A DNA stretch of 64,000 bases. Source: Chromatiales bacterium. GTDB lineage: Bacteria > Pseudomonadota > Gammaproteobacteria > Steroidobacterales > GCA-2729495. Shown here piece after piece: positions 17,467 through 25,681 of the stretch. Where the stretch lies: contig JACKNI010000002.1 in NCBI GenBank assembly GCA_024234935.1, positions 248,001 to 312,000 on the forward strand, read 5' to 3'. The position numbers and the translations under genes are program-made. The notes below the pieces were generated by a model. The model had not been told where the DNA came from. It ran no database searches and saw nothing but the letters and a program-made list of their open reading frames with translations. Each line of letters begins with the position of its first letter. Within the stretch, counting starts at the first letter, position 1.

Positions 17467-17799
17467 CTATTCGTGTGTTGCCTCGGTCAGGCGCCAGATC
17501 ATGCGCGGTGCAAGGAAATAGGCAATCAGCAGCAGCACCATCAGCACGTTCCAGATACCGTCAAGGTGCAGCGAGGTCGCCAGCACATAGACGGCGCCCA
17601 CCAGCAAGGCGAAGCACCCGTAGGCAACCAGCATCAGGCTGGGACTGCCGAACAGGCGCCCAAACGCGAAACAGGCGGCATAAACAGCACCGAAGACCAC
17701 CACAAGGGCGCCGGCAATGATGGCGAGGAGGAAAGCGTCCAGCCCCTCTGGTCCCATTGGTCCCATAACGTTCAGTCCCTCGGGTCCCAGTGCCCCCAT
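17467..17799 (-). CDS. small three-helix membrane protein of the nor operon
   Basis: 110 residues with three strongly hydrophobic segments and an unusual Gly/Pro-rich, repeated N terminus (MGPMGPEGL after GALGPEGL). Not clearly homologous to NorF or NorE that I can recognise, though size and position suggest a similar accessory role for the NO reductase. It lies 54 bases before norC on the same strand. Function unknown; confidence covers the gene being real. Confidence 0.65.
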   Translation of the reverse strand: MGALGPEGLNVMGPMGPEGLDAFLLAIIAGALVVVFGAVYAACFAFGRLFGSPSLMLVAYGCFALLVGAVYVLATSLHLDGIWNVLMVLLLIAYFLAPRMIWRLTEATHE

Positions 17800-17913
17800 A
17801 TGCAGTTCCCCCTAAACGAGCCCGATGCGCCAGCCGCCTCATTCTACGTAACCAGGGGGGTGAATCTAGATTATAGAAGGACTATTTCCCATAAGGGTTA
17901 GCCGCAGTCCGCA

Positions 17914-18636
17914 CTACACCAGCGTATGGAAGACCTTCTGTACGTCCTCGTCCTGCTCAAGCTTGTCAATGAACTCAAGGACTTCCCGCGCCTGGTCTTC
18001 CGGGAGTTCGGTGGGCGTCGTACAGATATATTCCTGCTCGGCGGAAAGCGGCGTGAGATTGCGGTCTTCGAGGCCCTTCTGCAACTGGCCGAAATCCGGA
18101 AAATTGCAGCGGATCACCAGTTGTGGCTCATCCTTCTCACCACTGCCCTCACCCATCTCGTCGAGGCCGTGATCGATCAGATACAGCTCGAGATCGTCCT
18201 GGTCGATACCAGCCGGATCCAGCCGGAACACCCCCATGCGCCGGAACATGAAGCTGACGCTGCCGGAGGTGCCGAGGTTGCCGCCGTTCTTGTTGAATAC
18301 ATTGCGGATGTTGCCGACCGTGCGCGTCGGATTGTCGGTTGCGGTCTGTACCAGTACCGCCACGCCATGCGGCGCATAACCCTCATAGATGACTTCTTCG
18401 TAGTTGGTGACATCCTTGCCGGATGCGCGCTTGATCGCGCTCTCGACCTTGTCCTTCGGCATGTTGACTGCGCGGGCATTCTGGATCACCCGACGCAGCG
18501 CCGGATTGTTGTCCGGGTCCGGCCCGCCGTTGCGCACGGCGATAGTGATGTCCTTGCCGATCCGCGTAAACTGCTTCGCCATGCGGTTCCAGCGGGCGAA
18601 CATCACGTGTTTTCTGGTTTCAAATATGCGTCCCAT
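17914..18636 (-). CDS. YebC/PmpR family protein
   Basis: 240 residues, the usual length, with YebC landmarks: MAKQFTRIGKDITIAV, NNPALRRVIQNARAVNMPKD, YEGYAPHGVAVLV and GTSGSVSFMF. The start MGRIFETRKHVMFARW is the variant of the usual GHSKW motif seen in the second YebC subgroup. Members act as transcription regulators, and a YebC protein has been shown to help ribosomes through proline stretches. The ATG at 18636 lies only 20 bases from the divergent rlmJ start; the in-frame extension to 18762 runs into rlmJ and is rejected. Confidence 0.9.
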   Translation of the reverse strand: MGRIFETRKHVMFARWNRMAKQFTRIGKDITIAVRNGGPDPDNNPALRRVIQNARAVNMPKDKVESAIKRASGKDVTNYEEVIYEGYAPHGVAVLVQTATDNPTRTVGNIRNVFNKNGGNLGTSGSVSFMFRRMGVFRLDPAGIDQDDLELYLIDHGLDEMGEGSGEKDEPQLVIRCNFPDFGQLQKGLEDRNLTPLSAEQEYICTTPTELPEDQAREVLEFIDKLEQDEDVQKVFHTLV

Positions 18637-18656
18637 GCACTGATTGTGGCAGAGCC

Positions 18657-19499
18657 ATGCTGAGCTACCAACATGAATATCACTGCGGCAACCACGCCGA
18701 TGTCCTGAAGCATTCGATTCTGGCGCTGACGGTCCGGGCCCTGCAGCGCAAGGACAAGCCACTGCGTGTCATCGATGCCCACGCCGGTTCAGGGATTTAC
18801 GATCTGGGCAGCGCCGAAGCACAACGCAATGCCGAATTCCGGACCGGCATCAGTCGCGTAATGGCAGCTGCGTCGCCGCCACTGGAACTCGAACCATATC
18901 TGGCCGCGGTTCGCGCCCTGAACCCGGATGCAAATACACTCCGCCGTTATCCCGGCTCGCCGCAGATTGCCTGCCATCTGCTGCGGCCACAGGATCACCT
19001 TGAACTGCTGGAACTCCATCCGCAGGCACTCGCGCTCCTGCGCCGCAGTTTCGGCCATGACGCACGGGTGCATATACACGACCGGGACAGCTACGAGGGG
19101 CTGCCAGGGCTGGTGCCACCACCGGAGCGGCGTGGACTGGTGCTCATGGATCCTTCCTACGAAGTCAGACAGGAGCGGGCAGCGGTCCTCGACACCCTGT
19201 CAGCCGGTCATGCGCGCTGGCCGGGTGGCACCTGGCTGGTCTGGTATCCGCTGCTGCGTGATCCGCACACTGCCCGATTGCCGGCAAAACTGACCGCCAC
19301 CGGGATGCGCAAGATCTTTCGTGCCGAACTGCAGGTGGAATCCGAGGGTCATATGGGGCTGCGCGGCTCGGGGATGCTGATCATCAACCCGCCGTACGGA
19401 CTGGATACCGCACTCGGGAACCTGCTCCCCTGGCTCTGGGAACAGCTGGCCAACGATGCCCGCGGCGGCTGGATCGCTGAATGGCTGGTCGGTGAATAG
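18657..19499 (+). CDS. rlmJ: 23S rRNA (adenine-2030-N6)-methyltransferase
   Basis: 280 residues, full length. The opening LSYQHEYHCGNHADVLKH, the SAM-binding IDAHAGSGIYDL and the catalytic DPSYE (in LVLMDPSYEV, a D/N-PPY variant typical of RlmJ) identify it. RlmJ methylates A2030 of 23S rRNA without being essential. It is divergent from yebC with overlapping control regions, and a perfect hairpin follows its stop codon. Confidence 0.94.
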   Translation: MLSYQHEYHCGNHADVLKHSILALTVRALQRKDKPLRVIDAHAGSGIYDLGSAEAQRNAEFRTGISRVMAAASPPLELEPYLAAVRALNPDANTLRRYPGSPQIACHLLRPQDHLELLELHPQALALLRRSFGHDARVHIHDRDSYEGLPGLVPPPERRGLVLMDPSYEVRQERAAVLDTLSAGHARWPGGTWLVWYPLLRDPHTARLPAKLTATGMRKIFRAELQVESEGHMGLRGSGMLIINPPYGLDTALGNLLPWLWEQLANDARGGWIAEWLVGE

Positions 19500-19536
19500 C
19501 CGGTCCGTGGAGACAAGTTCATCCGCACGGACCGGC
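19499..19536. terminator. hairpin between convergent rlmJ and prx-grx genes
   Basis: GCCGGTCCGTG (19499-19509) and CACGGACCGGC (19526-19536) form a perfect 11-base stem with a 16-base loop, starting at the last base of the rlmJ stop codon. No strong U tract follows on either strand, so it may act as a weak bidirectional terminator or an mRNA 3' stabiliser. Confidence 0.5.
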
Positions 19537-19565
19537 CCTGTCAGGCAGACCGGAGGTATCAGTTA

Positions 19566-20306
19566 CTACGCCTTGCGGCTCTTGAGCCAGGCTTCGGTCG
19601 CATCGGCGCCGCCGATGTGCTTGCCGTTTATGAACACCTGCGGCACGGAAGTCGAGCCCGCCACCGCGCGCAGCGTGGTGTCCGTGTACTCCTTGTTGAG
19701 CACCAGTTCCTCAAAACGGATGCCGGCACCGGACAGGGCCTTCTTCGCGCGCGCACAGTGCGGGCAGCCCTTGCGGGAAAACAAGGTCACATCGAGGGGC
19801 TTTTCCGCATTCGGCGCCAGATAGCCGAGCATCGTATCGGCATCCGATACCTTGAAGGGATCGCCCGGCTCCTGCGGCTCGATGAACATCTTTTCGATGA
19901 TGCCGTTACGCACCAGCATGGAATAACGCCAGGAGCGACGACCGAAGCCGATGTCATTCTTGTCGACCAGCAGGCCCATCTTTTCAGTGAACTCGCCATT
20001 GCCGTCCGGAATGAAGGTGATGTCGTCGGCATGCTGGTCTTCCTGCCACTCGTTCATCACGAAGGCATCATTGACCGACATGCAGATGATCTCGTCCACG
20101 CCCGCCTTGTGGAAGGCCGGCGCAAACTGGTTGTAGCGCGGCACATGGGTGGAGGAACAGGTGGGTGTAAAGGCACCGGGCAGCGAAAACACGATCACCG
20201 TCCGGTTGGCGAAAATCTCCTTGCTGGTGCGGTCTACCCATTCAGCCCCTTGCCGGGTATGAAAGGTGACCTCGGGGACGGGCTGGCCTTCACGATTGGC
20301 AGTCAT
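19566..20306 (-). CDS. hybrid peroxiredoxin-glutaredoxin
   Basis: 246 residues combining an N-terminal Prx5-type peroxiredoxin (peroxidatic Cys in PGAFTPTCSSTH) with a C-terminal glutaredoxin (CPHC in FSRKGCPHCARAKK, then TSVPQVFINGKHIGG). The fusion reduces peroxides with glutathione without a separate glutaredoxin. Domain order and linker match the Haemophilus/Chromatium type. It is monocistronic; the 150 bases upstream show no regulator gene and no site I can name. Confidence 0.95.
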   Translation of the reverse strand: MTANREGQPVPEVTFHTRQGAEWVDRTSKEIFANRTVIVFSLPGAFTPTCSSTHVPRYNQFAPAFHKAGVDEIICMSVNDAFVMNEWQEDQHADDITFIPDGNGEFTEKMGLLVDKNDIGFGRRSWRYSMLVRNGIIEKMFIEPQEPGDPFKVSDADTMLGYLAPNAEKPLDVTLFSRKGCPHCARAKKALSGAGIRFEELVLNKEYTDTTLRAVAGSTSVPQVFINGKHIGGADATEAWLKSRKA

Positions 20307-20458
20307 GGTCGAACTCCTGTCGGGTGCTGTTGCAGCTTGATGTCTCGCTGCACATCTTAAAGCAGGATCAGCACAAAGCGGGGGAAGCGCGCTTCATGCC
20401 GACCCTGCCAACCCCAACTCCACAGCCAAGGGGGAATCCGGCCAGGAAGGATCAGGTC

Positions 20459-21415
20459 TCAGGACAAGGCTTCTTTTGCCGCCAGCTGCTCCCGCGACAG
20501 TTCGGCCTTCTTGTGCGCGGGCACGCGCACGGCAAGCCAGGCACCGATTGCCATTGCCACGGCAATCATCGCCAGAATCGGACCGAACCTGGGCAGATCG
20601 ACCCAGATATCGGTATACAGATGCCAGCGACCGGCAATCTCGTAACTGCTGTAGGCGATGATCGCCGTCGGAATGCTGTAACGAATGGCCGTGGTGACCT
20701 TCCACATCTTGATCAGGCGCATGAACAGGAAGATTGCCCATACCGTGTTCAGGAAGAAAAGCACGAAGGTGACCGGGTGATGATCACCGAGAATGCTTTC
20801 ATCGTAGATAAACAGCAGGGCCAGGTAGCAGAACCAGGTGACGTAGACCGTCTCCAGCGCGGTGATGGCCGCGAAATTCCGCTCGTAGGCGCGGGTCGGC
20901 TTGCCGGTACGCAGCTTCAGATTGCGCTGGAACCAGATGAACATGTTGCACTTGGTTTCCCTATTGAGCATGAAGTATGCGAGGGTCGTGAGCAGGATGC
21001 CCACCGAGGACATCATCACCAGATATTCAGCCTTGGTAGCGATCTCGCCGGCAACGCGCGGATCCATCAGGTCCGGCACATTCAGGACATTGGCGCTCCA
21101 GACAAAGGAGAACTCTATCCATCCGCTCCACAGCAACGAACCGGCCCAGAATCCATACCAGGTCCCGGCAACTTCTCCGGGGTGCTTCATGCCGATGTAC
21201 AGCAGGACTGCACCAACAGCACCGAGCACGAATGCAGACTGATAAACGTACTGCTCGCCGAAGAAGCTTTCCATGCCGACCATCAGCGTGTGCCCCAGGC
21301 CCTGTACGAGGAACACGACAACAAACGCCAGCAGGCCGACAAATGGCGGCCGGTAGAGCAGATTCAACAAGGGGTTGGACGGACGGGCTTCAGTATTGAT
21401 CTTTGCATCACTCAT
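20459..21415 (-). CDS. polytopic membrane protein of unknown function, coupled to ferredoxin
   Basis: 318 residues with about eight predicted helices, first in PPFVGLLAFVVVFLVQGLGH, and a cytoplasmic Lys-rich tail (PAHKKAELSREQ). No family is recognised. Scattered polar and charged residues inside helices (SGWIEFSFVW, SSYEIAGRWHLYTDIW) suggest a cofactor or substrate site and not a simple channel. ATG 21415 overlaps the ferredoxin stop by four bases (ATGA), so the two products are made together and may exchange electrons. A similar-looking unknown membrane protein is at 29974-30810, but I cannot show homology. Confidence 0.65.
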   Translation of the reverse strand: MSDAKINTEARPSNPLLNLLYRPPFVGLLAFVVVFLVQGLGHTLMVGMESFFGEQYVYQSAFVLGAVGAVLLYIGMKHPGEVAGTWYGFWAGSLLWSGWIEFSFVWSANVLNVPDLMDPRVAGEIATKAEYLVMMSSVGILLTTLAYFMLNRETKCNMFIWFQRNLKLRTGKPTRAYERNFAAITALETVYVTWFCYLALLFIYDESILGDHHPVTFVLFFLNTVWAIFLFMRLIKMWKVTTAIRYSIPTAIIAYSSYEIAGRWHLYTDIWVDLPRFGPILAMIAVAMAIGAWLAVRVPAHKKAELSREQLAAKEALS

Positions 21416-21750
21416 GCGGCTTTCTCCGGCAGGTCGAGGTAACACAGCTTGCCCTTGACGCCATCCCACGTTGCTGCGTCCGCGGGGACCTCACCGCGGG
21501 CGGTAATCACCGGCCACACGGCAGAGAGTTCACGATTGAGCCCGAGAAATTGCTGCATGTCAGCCGGCACATCATCCTCGGCATGGATGGCGCTGGCCGG
21601 GCATTCGGGCTCACACAGGGAGCAGTCGATGCACTCTTCGGGATCGATCACCAGAAAATTCGGCCCCGCATGGAAACAATCCACGGGGCAGACTTCCACG
21701 CAATCCTGGTACTTGCACCGGATGCAGTTCTCGGTCACAACATAGGTCAT
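21412..21750 (-). CDS. fdxA: 7Fe ferredoxin (FdxA-like)
   Basis: 112 residues. The N-terminal pattern CIRCKYQDCVEVCPVDC with the second set CIDCSLCEPECP is that of Azotobacter-type seven-iron ferredoxins with one [3Fe-4S] and one [4Fe-4S] cluster, and the length and C-terminal extension agree. A low-potential electron carrier in the cytoplasm. Translationally coupled to the membrane protein that follows. Its electron partner could include the 2-oxoacid oxidoreductase at the window start or the Rieske oxygenase at 24457, but this is speculation. Confidence 0.9.
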   Translation of the reverse strand: MTYVVTENCIRCKYQDCVEVCPVDCFHAGPNFLVIDPEECIDCSLCEPECPASAIHAEDDVPADMQQFLGLNRELSAVWPVITARGEVPADAATWDGVKGKLCYLDLPEKAA

Positions 21751-21856
21751 GCAGACATCTCCTGTGCGAACCAGTCTAGACAGACCGGGCAACCGGGTGT
21801 GTCAACAAAAGGAAAACAGAGCGCAACCCATGGCAATCGTCGGCTAAAGTGGCCCC

Positions 21857-22573
21857 ATGAACTCCGGTACCCCCCGACTGTTGCTCGTCGACGACGATGC
21901 CAGCCTGGCGGCAATGCTGCGCGAATTCCTTGAGCTGCAGGGCTTCAGCGTGGACGTTTTGCATAATGCCGAAGAGGGTCTCGCGCGCATCGACGCTGAC
22001 CCGCCGGACCTGCTGGTACTCGACGTCATGTTGCCCGGGATGAGCGGCTTCGAAGCGCTCAAGGAACTGCGCAGCAGGCACGAGCTGCCAGTCGTCATGT
22101 TGACTGCACGCGGCGAGGAATCCGAGCGCATCCTCGGTCTGATGGGCGGCGCTGATGACTACCTGCCCAAGCCCTTCAGTCCGCTCGAGCTGGCCGCACG
22201 GATCCGGGCCATACTCAAACGCTCGCACAGCGAGCCGCCCGCAGCCCGCTCCGGCGAGACTCTTACCGCAGGACCGCTGTGTCTCGATCTGCGCCGCTGC
22301 ACCCTGCAGGTCCGCGGCGTGCCGGTAGCGGTAACGGCAGCAGAGATGCGTGTACTCGAACAGTTGATGCGCCATCCGGACGAGGTGCTGTCCCGCGCAC
22401 GGCTGACAGAGCTCGCCCTCGACCGGCCGATCGAAGCCTACGACCGCAGCATCGACACCCTGATCAGCAAGCTGCGGCGCAAGCTGGCCGATGCCGGCGT
22501 TGCGGCTGGCTGTATCCGCGGCCTGCGCGGCCATGGCTATGTGCTCGATACCGCCGTCATCCACGAGCCCTGA
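21857..22573 (+). CDS. OmpR/PhoB-family response regulator
   Basis: 238 residues: receiver domain with acidic pair DDD, phospho-acceptor Asp in LLVLDVMLPG, Thr in MLTARGEE and Lys in YLPKPFSP, then a winged-helix DNA-binding domain ending RGLRGHGYVLD. It is the partner of the kinase that starts three bases after its stop. The overall look is CpxR/PfeR-like, but the stimulus is unknown. Confidence 0.95.
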   Translation: MNSGTPRLLLVDDDASLAAMLREFLELQGFSVDVLHNAEEGLARIDADPPDLLVLDVMLPGMSGFEALKELRSRHELPVVMLTARGEESERILGLMGGADDYLPKPFSPLELAARIRAILKRSHSEPPAARSGETLTAGPLCLDLRRCTLQVRGVPVAVTAAEMRVLEQLMRHPDEVLSRARLTELALDRPIEAYDRSIDTLISKLRRKLADAGVAAGCIRGLRGHGYVLDTAVIHEP

Positions 22574-22576
22574 GCG

Positions 22577-23935
22577 GTGAAGCTTCCGTACCAGCGGCTG
22601 TACCTGCGCATGGCGTTCTACATCGGCGCAGCGCTGCTGGCCTTCATCGGCCTCGCCGTGGCGAGTGTTGCTGCGGTCGCCTCCTACCAGCTGGAAAGCT
22701 ACATCGCGACGCGCCAGAGCAGCCTCGGCCAGACGGCGGCTGATGTACTCGCCAGCGGCGGGCGCGCGGCACTTGAAAAGTGGCTGCGCACGGATGCGGC
22801 GGTTCCATCCGATGTGACGATCTTCATTCTCGACGAGAACGGCGACGATATTCTTGGCCGGCGCGTACCGCCCTCCTATGTCAACTTCGTGCGCCACTCG
22901 GTGATCAATGCGCCGCCGGAACTGGCAAACAGCAACTACCGGCCAGTGCGGCTTGCACCGCAGCTGATCGGGCCCGACAACAGCGCCTACGCCTTTCTGC
23001 CCCTGCCCAACCGGATTTCTGTCTGGGGCAGTCCGGCGACTGCCGCCGGCCTGCTGATCGCGGCCCTGCTGGTGATTGCGACCGTCGCCTGGCTGATTGC
23101 CCGCACCGTTGGTCGCCCCATCGGCGAACTCCAGCTCGCCGTCCGTGAACTCGCACTAGGCCATACCGAAGCACGGGTGCCATCCGCGATCACCCGTCGT
23201 CGTGACGAACTGGGCGCACTCGCCGCGGACTTCAATTCCATGGCCGACAAGCTGGCTGCACTGCTGGCCAGCCGGCAGCAGCTGATGGGCGAGCTGTCCC
23301 ACGAACTGCGCTCGCCGCTCGCTCGCCTGCAGGCGGCCCTGGCGCTGGCGGAGCACCGCCAGTCCATCGGCACCGCCGAACGCGAACGGATCGAGCAGGA
23401 AGTCCGGCGCATGAATCTCGTTATCGGCGATCTGCTGCGCTTCTCGCGGCTGGACGCCGCCGCGGCAATCGTGCGCCGACTGGTGCGCCTCGACAGCCTG
23501 CTGGCTGAACTGGTGCGCGACGAGGAAATAGAAGCTTCCGCGCATCCCTGCAAACTCGAGTTGCGCGCCACGCCGGGTCTGGAAATGATCGGCGACCCGG
23601 GACTGCTGCGCAGCGGTTTCGAAAACATCGTGCGCAACGCCATCCGGCATGCGCCACCCGATTCGGTCGTGGAGGTCGTGGCGAAGCGCGATGGCAAACG
23701 GCTGAGGGTTGCGATACTCGACCGCGGCCCCGGGGTTCCATCCGATCTGCTGACACGGATCTTCGATCCCTATGTGCGCGCGCCCAAGTCACCCGACGAC
23801 ACCAGCGGCACCGGCCTGGGCCTCGCCATCGCGCGGCGCGTGTTTGAAGTACATGGCGGCAGCGTCGTGGCGACGCTGCGGCCGGGCGGCGGACTCACGG
23901 TAAGCGTAGAGTTGCCGGCTGCAGAACTGAGTTGA
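22577..23935 (+). CDS. sensor histidine kinase
   Basis: 452 residues. Two membrane helices flank a periplasmic sensor of about 130 residues; a HAMP linker (RTVGRPIGELQLAVREL) leads to the dimerisation His in GELSHELRSPLARL and an ATPase domain with N (IVRNAIRHAPPD), G1 (DRGPGVP) and G2 (GTGLGLAIARRV) boxes. The CpxA-like order and the response regulator just upstream form one operon. Start is GTG 22577. The kinase stop overlaps a possible TTG of the rhodanese gene, so that gene may be in the same transcript. Confidence 0.94.
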   Translation: MKLPYQRLYLRMAFYIGAALLAFIGLAVASVAAVASYQLESYIATRQSSLGQTAADVLASGGRAALEKWLRTDAAVPSDVTIFILDENGDDILGRRVPPSYVNFVRHSVINAPPELANSNYRPVRLAPQLIGPDNSAYAFLPLPNRISVWGSPATAAGLLIAALLVIATVAWLIARTVGRPIGELQLAVRELALGHTEARVPSAITRRRDELGALAADFNSMADKLAALLASRQQLMGELSHELRSPLARLQAALALAEHRQSIGTAERERIEQEVRRMNLVIGDLLRFSRLDAAAAIVRRLVRLDSLLAELVRDEEIEASAHPCKLELRATPGLEMIGDPGLLRSGFENIVRNAIRHAPPDSVVEVVAKRDGKRLRVAILDRGPGVPSDLLTRIFDPYVRAPKSPDDTSGTGLGLAIARRVFEVHGGSVVATLRPGGGLTVSVELPAAELS

Positions 23936-23949
23936 GCCAGGGAACCGGT

Positions 23950-24405
23950 ATGAGCAAATCACCCGACCAGAAGACACCGACCGGCGCATATGCCGGAGAC
24001 GTCACCGCACGGCAGGCCTGGAGTGTTCTCGGCGCCGATCCGAAGGCGGTATTGGTGGATGTACGGACACAGATCGAATGGACCCTGATCGGCAAGCCGG
24101 ACCTCAGCGGGATTTCACGCGAACCGGTTTACCTGCAGTGGGTGACCATGCAGGGTCCGAACCCCAACTTCGTCGATGAACTGCAGGCTGCGCTGGAAGT
24201 CCGCAAGGTACCGAAGGACGCACCCGTGTATTTTCTGTGCCAGTCCGGCGGACGTTCGAAGATCGCGGCTATCCAGTGCGCGGGACTCGGCTATACCGCC
24301 TGCTACAACATCGCCGAGGGCTTCGAGGGCGCACTCGACGAGTACAAGCACCGCAACAGCGTCAGCGGCTGGAAAGTGGCCGGGCTGCCCTGGACCCAGA
24401 CCTGA
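23950..24405 (+). CDS. rhodanese-like sulfurtransferase
   Basis: 151 residues, single rhodanese domain. VLVDVRTQIEW is the CH2A-type segment and the active-site Cys lies in CQSGGRSKIAA, a six-residue loop typical of sulfurtransferases. The FNIAEGFEG-like end (CYNIAEGFEG) is standard. The insertion between the two halves (GKPDLSGISREPVYLQWVTM) matches a subgroup in denitrifiers and sulfur oxidisers. ATG 23950 with GGAACC upstream is chosen. It may be co-transcribed with the two-component system. Cytoplasmic; sulfur donor and acceptor unknown. Confidence 0.85.
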   Translation: MSKSPDQKTPTGAYAGDVTARQAWSVLGADPKAVLVDVRTQIEWTLIGKPDLSGISREPVYLQWVTMQGPNPNFVDELQAALEVRKVPKDAPVYFLCQSGGRSKIAAIQCAGLGYTACYNIAEGFEGALDEYKHRNSVSGWKVAGLPWTQT

Positions 24406-24428
24406 GCATCGCCCGCAGACCTGCATTT

Positions 24429-24444
24429 CCGGGGGGAACCCCGG
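24429..24444. terminator. short hairpin between convergent genes
   Basis: CCGGGG-GGAA-CCCCGG is a perfect six-base stem with a tetraloop between the stop codons of the rhodanese (24405) and Rieske (24457) genes. GC-rich but without a clear U tract on either side, so only a probable terminator. Confidence 0.45.
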
Positions 24445-24456
24445 TCTGACGCCGAC

Positions 24457-25563
24457 CTATTCGGTGGGCATCAGCGGTACGGGATCAAGCACCCAGTTGC
24501 CCGAATCGCGGCGCGCTGGCGAGGGAATGGCGAAAGCGACATCGCCCTGTTGTGCCCGCAGCGCACGCATGTCGATGCGCCAGCCACGCGCCTGCCACTC
24601 CTTCAGGTGCTGCCGGTAGCGCAGCACCGCACCGTCACCCGGCAGCAGGATTTCCTTGTTGTTGGTCTCCGGCGTGCGCACGGGATTCAGGTTTTGCAGG
24701 ACTGCCATGTCCTCGTGGACGATATTCAGCGTGAGGTCCTCCACCCGCTGGTCGTGCTTCTCATCGAGCAGCCAGTTGCGCAGGTTGAGGAAGTAGAGCC
24801 GCGTGTGGCTCTCATCCAGCGGCTGTTCAAAAATGTACTGGTGAAAGGCATTCGTCGCCGTCAGTTCGATCCAGGTGATGAGCTGGTTTGGCCCCTGATA
24901 CCAGGACCCGGCAGCGCCGGTGCGCTCACCGGTTCGATCTCCCGCCAGGGTGGTGGCGTCATTCTTGTCGGCAAAGGCCAGAAAGAACTTGCTGCCATAG
25001 GGAATATCTTCCATCGGCAAGGGATTGCGCTGCAGGTCCAGCGCCATCTTTGGCGCCCCCTGGAGCGGGTGCACGAACTCGTTGTGAATCGGATCCATGC
25101 CATTCTCGATGGATCGCTGGTAATAGGCGTTCAGTTCCAGCACATAGGTCTGGCACTTCCAGCCTTCGGTACCGAACTCCGGGATATCGTAAAGCGGTGG
25201 ACGTTCCGCCTCGGGCAGGTCACCAAGAAACGCAAACACGATGCCGTACTTCTCCTGTACCGGATAGGCATCAACCTTGGCACGGGCGGGAATCTTTGCG
25301 CCTTCACCCAGTGAAGGCACCTTGCTGCACTTGCCATCGCCGCCAAATTCCCAGCCGTGATAAGGGCAAACGGCTTTGCCGCCCTTGACCAGGCCCGTGC
25401 TCAGCGATCCTCCACGATGCACGCAGGTATCGGCCAGCACGCGCGCCTGGCCGGCCTGATCGCGAAAGACCACGAAAGGCAGGCCAAAGACCTGTGCACG
25501 GGCCGGCTTGTCGGCGCTGATGTCCTTCGCCAGGGCAACGGGATACCAGAAATTGATGAACAT
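24457..25563 (-). CDS. Rieske non-haem iron oxygenase, catalytic subunit
   Basis: 368 residues. The Rieske [2Fe-2S] cluster ligands are C47-x-H49 (CVHRGG) and C66-x2-H69 (CPYHGW); the mononuclear iron site is D157, H160 and H165 (NGMDPIHNEFVH). This is the layout of VanA/KshA-type aromatic or steroid oxygenases that hydroxylate or O-demethylate. It needs an external reductase; the ferredoxin at 21412 is the nearest electron carrier. Monocistronic on the minus strand. Substrate cannot be read from the sequence. Confidence 0.9.
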   Translation of the reverse strand: MFINFWYPVALAKDISADKPARAQVFGLPFVVFRDQAGQARVLADTCVHRGGSLSTGLVKGGKAVCPYHGWEFGGDGKCSKVPSLGEGAKIPARAKVDAYPVQEKYGIVFAFLGDLPEAERPPLYDIPEFGTEGWKCQTYVLELNAYYQRSIENGMDPIHNEFVHPLQGAPKMALDLQRNPLPMEDIPYGSKFFLAFADKNDATTLAGDRTGERTGAAGSWYQGPNQLITWIELTATNAFHQYIFEQPLDESHTRLYFLNLRNWLLDEKHDQRVEDLTLNIVHEDMAVLQNLNPVRTPETNNKEILLPGDGAVLRYRQHLKEWQARGWRIDMRALRAQQGDVAFAIPSPARRDSGNWVLDPVPLMPTE

Positions 25564-25681
25564 GGAGTACTCCGGGTGCTCGCAGCGAGCACTTCACTTT
25601 AGCATTCGCCATCGGCGACGCCGCGGTTTCAGCCCGACAAATTATTCATGTTCATCTGTCGGCCGAAGCGCCGTCACCCGG

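Noticed and set aside
17800..17913. FNR/Dnr or NsrR site before the nor operon
   Set aside because: I looked for TTGAT-N4-ATCAA and related sites and saw no convincing match.
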